A stretch of 50,220 bases of DNA from Actinokineospora spheciospongiae (lineage in GTDB: Bacteria; Actinomycetota; Actinomycetes; Mycobacteriales; Pseudonocardiaceae). Each line of letters starts with the position of its first letter. The stretch's first letter is position 1. Shown piece by piece: positions 44,758 through 50,220 of the stretch. The DNA lies in contig NZ_AYXG01000222.1 of the NCBI RefSeq assembly GCF_000564855.1, positions 1 through 50,220 of the forward strand, in the 5' to 3' direction. The notes beneath the pieces were generated by a model that had not been told where the DNA came from, searched no databases, and worked only from the letters and a program-made list of their open reading frames with translations. The translations under genes were made by a program, and so were the position numbers.

Positions 44758-45702
44758 TCAGGCGAAGCGGCGCAGTGCCCGGCTCAGGGCCGCGTCGGAC
44801 GCCGCCGTGGACTGGTGGCCGGAGCCCTCCAGCACCACCAGTTCGGCGTCCGGCCAGTTCTTGACGAGTTCCCACGCCGTCTCCAGCGGCCCCGCCAGGT
44901 CCACCCGCCCGTGGATGAGCACGGCCGGGATGCCCGCGAGCTTCCCCGCCTCCCGGATGAGCACGCCCTCGTCGAGCCAGGCGCCGTGGGAGAAGTAGTG
45001 CGCGCAGATCCGCACCAGCGCCAACCGCTCGGCGGAAGTGCTGCCGCTGAACGGTTTCGCGGGTCCGTCCTCGTGCGACAGGACCGCGTCCTCCCAGGCG
45101 CACCAGTCGTGCGCGGCGCGGGCGCGGACCCGCGGGTCCGGGTCGTCCATCAGCCGCGAGTACGCCGCGAGCACGTCCTCCCGGCGGGTTCCGGCGGGCA
45201 CGCCCGCGCGGAAGCGCTCCGCCGCCTCGGGGAAGATCCGGCCCAGTCCGGAGTAGAGCCAGTCGATCTCGCGGCGGCGGGTGGCGGTGACCGCGAGCAG
45301 CACGATCGCGCTGACCCGCTCCGGGTGCGCCTGCGCGTACGCCAGCCCCAGCGTCGACCCCCAGGAGCCGCCGGTCACCACCCAGCGCTCGATGCCCAGG
45401 TGCGCGCGCAACCGCTCCATGTCGGCGATCAGGTGCGCGGTGGTGTTGACCGACAGGTCGGTGGCCGGGTCCGCCGCGTTCGGCGTGCTGCGACCGCAGC
45501 CGCGCTGGTGGAAGAACACCGCCCGGTGCCCGTGCGCGGTCAGCCTGTCCCGCCAGCGCTCGGTCGTCGCCATCCCCGGCCCGCCGTGCACCCACACCAG
45601 CGGCGTGCCCGCCGGGTCGCCGCAGGTCTCCCAGTGCACCCGGTTGCCGTCGCCGACGTCGAGCATCCCGCTCGCGGTGGGGACCGCGGGTTCGGCGGGC
45701 AC
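44758..45702 (-). CDS. pip: Proline iminopeptidase
   Basis: 314 aa alpha/beta hydrolase of the S33 type that removes N-terminal proline. Oxyanion loop WVHGGPGMA, FFHQRGCGRSTPN, nucleophile elbow TGGSWGSTLGLAYAQAHPERV (S113), later acid in HGRVDLAGP and His in SGHQST. Typical length. The GTG at 45702 lies 1 bp beyond the VWA gene stop, so the pair is coupled. Cytoplasmic; the coupling to a membrane VWA protein is unusual and unexplained. Confidence 0.93.
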   Translation of the reverse strand: MPAEPAVPTASGMLDVGDGNRVHWETCGDPAGTPLVWVHGGPGMATTERWRDRLTAHGHRAVFFHQRGCGRSTPNAADPATDLSVNTTAHLIADMERLRAHLGIERWVVTGGSWGSTLGLAYAQAHPERVSAIVLLAVTATRRREIDWLYSGLGRIFPEAAERFRAGVPAGTRREDVLAAYSRLMDDPDPRVRARAAHDWCAWEDAVLSHEDGPAKPFSGSTSAERLALVRICAHYFSHGAWLDEGVLIREAGKLAGIPAVLIHGRVDLAGPLETAWELVKNWPDAELVVLEGSGHQSTAASDAALSRALRRFA

Positions 45703-45703
45703 G

Positions 45704-47398
45704 TCAGTTCGCCGGTGCCTTGCAGTTGGGCGGCTGGCACAGGAACTTGCCCAGGGCCGCGTAGAAGATGTCGCTGATCTTCGTGGGGTCCGCGGTGGCG
45801 AACGCCTTGCCGCCGGTGGCCGCCGACAGCGCGTCCAGTTCGGCCTTGTCCACGTCCGGCCCGATGCCGACGCCGACGATGGGCAGCGGCCTGCGCGGGT
45901 CCTGGAGCTTGTCCAGTTCCGCCAGCAGGTCGTCGCGGCTGATGCCGTTGCCGTCCTCGTTGCGGCCGTCGGTCATGATGATCACCAGGTTGAGCCGACC
46001 GGGCTCCCAGTCCGCCCGCCCGGACCGGTAGGCGGCGAGCACGGTGTCGTAGAGCCCGGTGGCGCCGCCCGGCACCGCCTTGATCGCCGCCACCTGCTCC
46101 CGCGCGCCCGCGGCGAGGTGGTCGCGGACCGGCTTCATGGGCAGCAGTTCCCGGTAGTCCCTGTCCCCGTCGAGGTTGGTGGAGAACAGGGTGTAGCTCA
46201 GCTTGGTGTCCGGTTTGAACAGGCCCAGGCCGAGCACGGCGGCCCTGGTGGTGACCGTCATCCGGTCCAGGTCCGTGCCGGGCACCTCCTGCGCCATGGA
46301 ACCGGACACGTCCATCAGCACCTGCACCCGCGCGGCCAGGTTCGCCCCCGCCCACTGGTTGAGCAGCGCGTCGACCGCGTCGTTGTCCGGCACCTCGGTG
46401 CGGTCGACCTGCTCGGCCCCGGTGCGCCGGTCCTGCGACCGGTCGCGCAGCACCCGGCCGTCGGCGGCCCGGTACCCGGCGTCGGCCAGCGCCCGCACCG
46501 AGGTCTCGTCGAGCAGCCTGCCGAGGAACTTCAACGCGGCGTCCCGCTCGGCCGGGGCGGTCTGGGGCAGCACCGTGTACGGGTAGTCCATCGACGGCAC
46601 GGCCGGTTCGCTGTAGGTGGCGACGAGCTCGTAGCCGGACTCGGCCGCGTTGTGCTTGAGCAGGTCGTGCTCGGTGGTGGCGATGACGTCGATCGGCTCG
46701 TCGGGGCTGCCCGCGCCGGGCAGGCGGGCGTAGAGGTCCGCGGCCAGCGGCCGGGTATTGGCCGAGATCCGGCGCAGCGTGCTGGTCAGCGCCGCGTCCG
46801 GGTCGGGGGTGGTCTGGGTGGTGGTGCGGACGCCGAACATGGCCGAGGTGCCGACCGGGTCGCGGGCCGGGTCCGGGATGCCGATGGCGGTCTCGGCCGG
46901 GGTGGCGAGGACGTCGGCCCAGGTGGGGGTCTTGTCCGGCCAGCCGAGCGCGCCCGCGGTGTCGTCGGTCAGCGCCAGCACCACCGGCGACGAGGCGATC
47001 GAGGTGCCGCTGACCTGCCCGTCGAACGCCCCCTTGGCCTGGGCCCGGCGCAGCACCATCGTGCTCTCCGGAATCCACACGTCCGGCAGGGCGCCGCTGT
47101 CGGAGACGGTCAGCGCCTCGGCCACCGACGTCGAGTCCTCGGCGGCGACGGCGACCCGGTAGCAGGCGTTCTCGTCCCCGGCGGCCTGGTCGTCGGCGAC
47201 CCGCTTGCCGAACTGCTCCACCAGCGGCGCGATCTCCGGCGTGGCGGCCACGTCCAGGGTCACCGGGTTCTCGCAGGACGGGCCGACCCAGCCCCGGACC
47301 AGGGTGACGCCGAGCCAGCCCACCAGGGCGACCACCACCAGGAGGCCGATCAACACCACGGGGCGGGGCCGACCCCTGCCCGACGAGTGTCGCCCCAT
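45704..47398 (-). CDS. Membrane-anchored substrate-binding and VWA domain protein
   Basis: 564 aa. N-terminal anchor helix (VVLIGLLVVVALVGWLGVTLV, ~14-34). Residues ~45-320 resemble a periplasmic-type substrate-binding domain (ALPDVWIPESTMVLRRAQ, SSPVVLALTDDTA, PYTVLPQTAPAERDAALKFL). The C-terminal part is a von Willebrand A domain with MIDAS D363-V-S-G-S, then TDGRNEDGNG. Exposed outside the membrane. ATG 47398 follows GGGAGGG. The two domains could join ligand capture to protein contact. It is coupled to pip downstream. Confidence 0.88.
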   Translation of the reverse strand: MGRHSSGRGRPRPVVLIGLLVVVALVGWLGVTLVRGWVGPSCENPVTLDVAATPEIAPLVEQFGKRVADDQAAGDENACYRVAVAAEDSTSVAEALTVSDSGALPDVWIPESTMVLRRAQAKGAFDGQVSGTSIASSPVVLALTDDTAGALGWPDKTPTWADVLATPAETAIGIPDPARDPVGTSAMFGVRTTTQTTPDPDAALTSTLRRISANTRPLAADLYARLPGAGSPDEPIDVIATTEHDLLKHNAAESGYELVATYSEPAVPSMDYPYTVLPQTAPAERDAALKFLGRLLDETSVRALADAGYRAADGRVLRDRSQDRRTGAEQVDRTEVPDNDAVDALLNQWAGANLAARVQVLMDVSGSMAQEVPGTDLDRMTVTTRAAVLGLGLFKPDTKLSYTLFSTNLDGDRDYRELLPMKPVRDHLAAGAREQVAAIKAVPGGATGLYDTVLAAYRSGRADWEPGRLNLVIIMTDGRNEDGNGISRDDLLAELDKLQDPRRPLPIVGVGIGPDVDKAELDALSAATGGKAFATADPTKISDIFYAALGKFLCQPPNCKAPAN

Positions 47399-47501
47399 GG
47401 TGTCGGCCCTCCCCCGAGATGAGTTTCAGTCAGGTTAAGCGAAACCCCGCGCCCGGGGGAGGGCCGCCGAGATGTGAATCACTGTTGTGAATCAGCCTCG
47501 C

Positions 47502-49301
47502 CTACGAGTAGAGCGCGTCCACCTCGGCCCCGAAGTCCTTCATGATCACCCGGCGCTTGAGCTTCAACGACGGCGTGAGGTGCCCGGTCTCCGGGGTGAA
47601 CTCGGTGGCCAGCACCCGGAACTTGCGCACCGACTCGGCCTTCGACACCGCCGCGTTGCCCTCGTCGACGGCCTTCTGCACCTCGGCGAGCAACTGCGGG
47701 TCGTCCACCAGGTCGGCCACGGTCGCCGACGCGGGCTTGCCGACGGTGGTCTTCCAGTAGGTGAAGTAGTCCGGGTCGATGGTCACCAGCGCGGCGATGT
47801 ACTTCTTGCCGTCGCCGACCACCATGGCCTGCCCGACCAGCGGGTGCGAGGCGATCCGGTCCTCGATGACCGCCGGGGCGACGTTCTTGCCGCCGCTGGT
47901 CACCAGGATCTCCTTCTTCCGGCCGGTGATCGACAGGAAGCCGTCCGCGTCGAGCTGCCCCAGGTCGCCGGTGGCGAACCAGCCGTCGGCGTCGAGGACC
48001 TCGGCGGTGGCGGCGTCGTTCTTCCAGTAGCCGCCGAACACCTGCCCGCCCTTGAGCAGGATCTCGCCGTCCTCGGAGATCTTCACCGAGGTGCCCGGCA
48101 GCGGCTGCCCCACGGTGCCCGCCTTGAAGTTGTCCGGGGCGTTGGTCGTGGCCGCGGCGGTGGTCTCGGTCAGGCCGTAGCCCTCCAGCACCACCAGGCC
48201 GATGCCGCGGAAGAAGTGCGTCAGCCGCAGGCCCAGCGCGGCGCCGCCGGAGATCGCGTACCCGGTCTTGCCGCCCATGGCCGCGCGCAGCTTCGAGTAG
48301 ACCAGCCTGTCGAACACCGCGTGCCTGATCTTGAGGCCCAGCCCGGCCTTGCCCTCGGCCTCGCTGTAGGCGATCGCGGTGGCCGCGGCGGCGTCGAAGA
48401 TCTTGCCCTTGCCGTCGGCGTGCGCCTTCTGCCGGGCGCCGTTGTAGACCTTCTCCAGCACGTAGGGCACCGACAGGATGAACGTCGGCCGGAAGGTCGC
48501 CAGGTCGGGAAGCAGGTTCTTGGCGTCCGGGCCGTGGCCCATGGTGGTCTGCGAGTACACGCAGCCCACCTGCACCATCCGGCCGAAGACGTGCGCGATC
48601 GGCAGGAACAGCAGGGTGGAGGCGTCGCCGGGCACCCCGGTGCCCTTGAACAGCCGGGTCAGCACCTCGCCGCCGTAGCCGACCTCGGCGAAGAAGTTGT
48701 CGTGGGTCAGCGCCACGCCCTTGGGGTTGCCGGTGGTGCCGGAGGTGTAGATGATCGTGGCCAGGTCCGACGAGGACACCGCGGCCCGGCGGGCGTGCAC
48801 CTCGGCCTCGTCGACCCCCCCGCCCGCCTCGATGATCTGCTCGACGGCGCCGGTCTCGATCCGCCACACGTGCTGGAGGGTGGGCACGTTGTCGCGCACG
48901 TCGGCCACGCGCTTCTCGTGCTCCTCGGTCTCCACGACCACCGCGACGCACCCGGAGTCGGACAGAATCCACTGGATCTGCTCGGCGGAGGAGGTCACGT
49001 AGATCGGCACCGGCACCGCGCCCGCGGCCCAGATGGCGAAGTCCAGCAGCGTCCACTCGTAGCGGGTGGCGGCGAGGATGGCGACCCGCTCGCCCGGGGC
49101 GACGCCCGAGCCGATCAGGCCCCTGGCCACCGAGGTCACCTCGTCGGCGAACGCCCGCGCGGTCACGTCCGCCCAACCGCCGCCCGACTTGCGCTTGAAC
49201 TGCACGTGCTCCGGGGTCTTGGCGGCATTGCTGTACACCAGGTCGGCGAGTCCGCCCGCCTCTTCACGCTTGGCGACGGGCGGCACGGCGAACTCGCGCA
49301 T
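47502..49301 (-). CDS. Long-chain fatty-acyl-CoA ligase (FadD15-like)
   Basis: 599 aa AMP-forming ligase of the FadD15 group. [20 protein letters not shown] is the AMP-binding motif, LVVLEGYGLTETTAAATTN the second, and DADGWFATGDLGQLDADGFLSITGRKKEILVTSGGKNVAP the C-terminal part; catalytic Lys region SLKLKRRVIMKDF. Activates long-chain fatty acids for lipid synthesis or oxidation. ATG 49301 follows GGAGGAGAA; a longer start lacks it. A single gene, oriented away from the VWA gene promoter. Confidence 0.94.
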   Translation of the reverse strand: MREFAVPPVAKREEAGGLADLVYSNAAKTPEHVQFKRKSGGGWADVTARAFADEVTSVARGLIGSGVAPGERVAILAATRYEWTLLDFAIWAAGAVPVPIYVTSSAEQIQWILSDSGCVAVVVETEEHEKRVADVRDNVPTLQHVWRIETGAVEQIIEAGGGVDEAEVHARRAAVSSSDLATIIYTSGTTGNPKGVALTHDNFFAEVGYGGEVLTRLFKGTGVPGDASTLLFLPIAHVFGRMVQVGCVYSQTTMGHGPDAKNLLPDLATFRPTFILSVPYVLEKVYNGARQKAHADGKGKIFDAAAATAIAYSEAEGKAGLGLKIRHAVFDRLVYSKLRAAMGGKTGYAISGGAALGLRLTHFFRGIGLVVLEGYGLTETTAAATTNAPDNFKAGTVGQPLPGTSVKISEDGEILLKGGQVFGGYWKNDAATAEVLDADGWFATGDLGQLDADGFLSITGRKKEILVTSGGKNVAPAVIEDRIASHPLVGQAMVVGDGKKYIAALVTIDPDYFTYWKTTVGKPASATVADLVDDPQLLAEVQKAVDEGNAAVSKAESVRKFRVLATEFTPETGHLTPSLKLKRRVIMKDFGAEVDALYS

Positions 49302-49482
49302 GGTCTTCTCCTCCGGACGGCGCACGGCGGTCGTCACCTGGTCACCTCGGGTGTGCACCAGGCGGCTACCTGACAGTAACTTTGTCCGTATCTTGCCCGG
49401 AACTACTCCGAACGGCCAGACTTCGAACCCAACTGATACCGACCGGTGTGACAAAACCGCCACCGACCACCCGGTGCGCGAC

Positions 49483-49529
49483 GGCCGGGGCCCCGGTCGA
49501 GACCTGCGCGGTCTCGGCCGGGGCCCCGG
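49483..49529 (-). terminator. Long hairpin terminator of the protease gene
   Basis: Two ~20-base arms (49483-49504 and 49510-49529, core CCGGGGCCCC then GGTCGAGACC) pair around TGCGC with one mismatch. It is directly past the protease stop at 49540 on the minus strand. Confidence 0.75.
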
Positions 49530-49539
49530 GGTGGTCGAC

Positions 49540-50220
<681 letters not shown>

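Overview
The window is very GC-rich chromosomal DNA with strong third-position GC bias, frequent GTG/TTG starts, and actinobacterial signature genes: the septation protein SepH, mycobacterial-type integration host factor, a YbaB/EspC/WXG-like type VII secretion-associated operon, and the serC-citA-pdxH-gltA neighbourhood. These point to an actinomycete, most likely Pseudonocardiaceae (Actinokineospora/Saccharothrix/Lentzea-like). The family is inferred; the phylum is clear. No rRNA, tRNA, CRISPR array or transposase was seen.

Layout. 1-173: tandem repeats. 174-3775: a two-gene heterodimeric ABC exporter on the minus strand. 3933-4964: a small unknown protein and a MerR regulator. 5061-7502: sepH and serC. 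7503-8144: a gene-free repeat zone with a 148-bp imperfect palindrome. 8145-10759: a serine beta-lactamase-fold hydrolase and citrate synthase 2. 11106-14544: pdxH, an MFS exporter and an APC permease. 14545-16225: a truncated antitoxin relic, a metallo-beta-lactamase-fold hydrolase and its TetR gene with an LmrA-like operator. 16283-18381: an epimerase overlapping an amidohydrolase. 18427-20928: an anchored unknown protein, then an acyl-CoA dehydrogenase divergent from a TetR gene across a perfect palindrome. 21141-22469: the main citrate synthase gltA.

22559-24972: a NatAB/YhaQ-like ABC transporter, divergent from 25154-27562, a three-gene type VII secretion-associated operon. Its last protein joins a WXG-like helical head, Q/N/G/Y-rich repeats, and a lytic-transglycosylase-like tail with Ala where the catalytic Glu is expected. 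An ECF-type promoter (GGGAACC...CGTC) lies upstream. 27617-31480: glpD and a TetR gene divergent from an alkyl-DHAP-synthase-like flavoprotein, the same order as mycobacterial Rv2249c-Rv2251. 31449-32843: a membrane protein, then an AT-richer two-gene toxin-antitoxin module behind four 9-bp GTAC iterons. 32898-36938: NmrA/QorB-like reductase divergent from HxlR, a double cyclotransferase-fold protein, a PRC-barrel-like protein and a secreted C39-like peptidase. 37000-42247: PadR regulator, fatty-acyl-CoA ligase, mIHF, isochorismate synthase and a PucR-type regulator. 42252-44504: two tandem secreted HAF-repeat-like paralogues. 44758-50220: proline iminopeptidase, a membrane-anchored substrate-binding/VWA protein, a second long-chain acyl-CoA ligase, and the 3' part of a secreted trypsin-like protease with a P-domain.

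Together this is mostly core metabolism and envelope biology (citrate synthesis, serine/PLP metabolism, fatty acid activation and oxidation, glycerolipid redox) with accessory islands: the repeat zones, the type VII-associated operon and the toxin-antitoxin module. Many transcription units are regulator-target pairs with visible operator-like palindromes.
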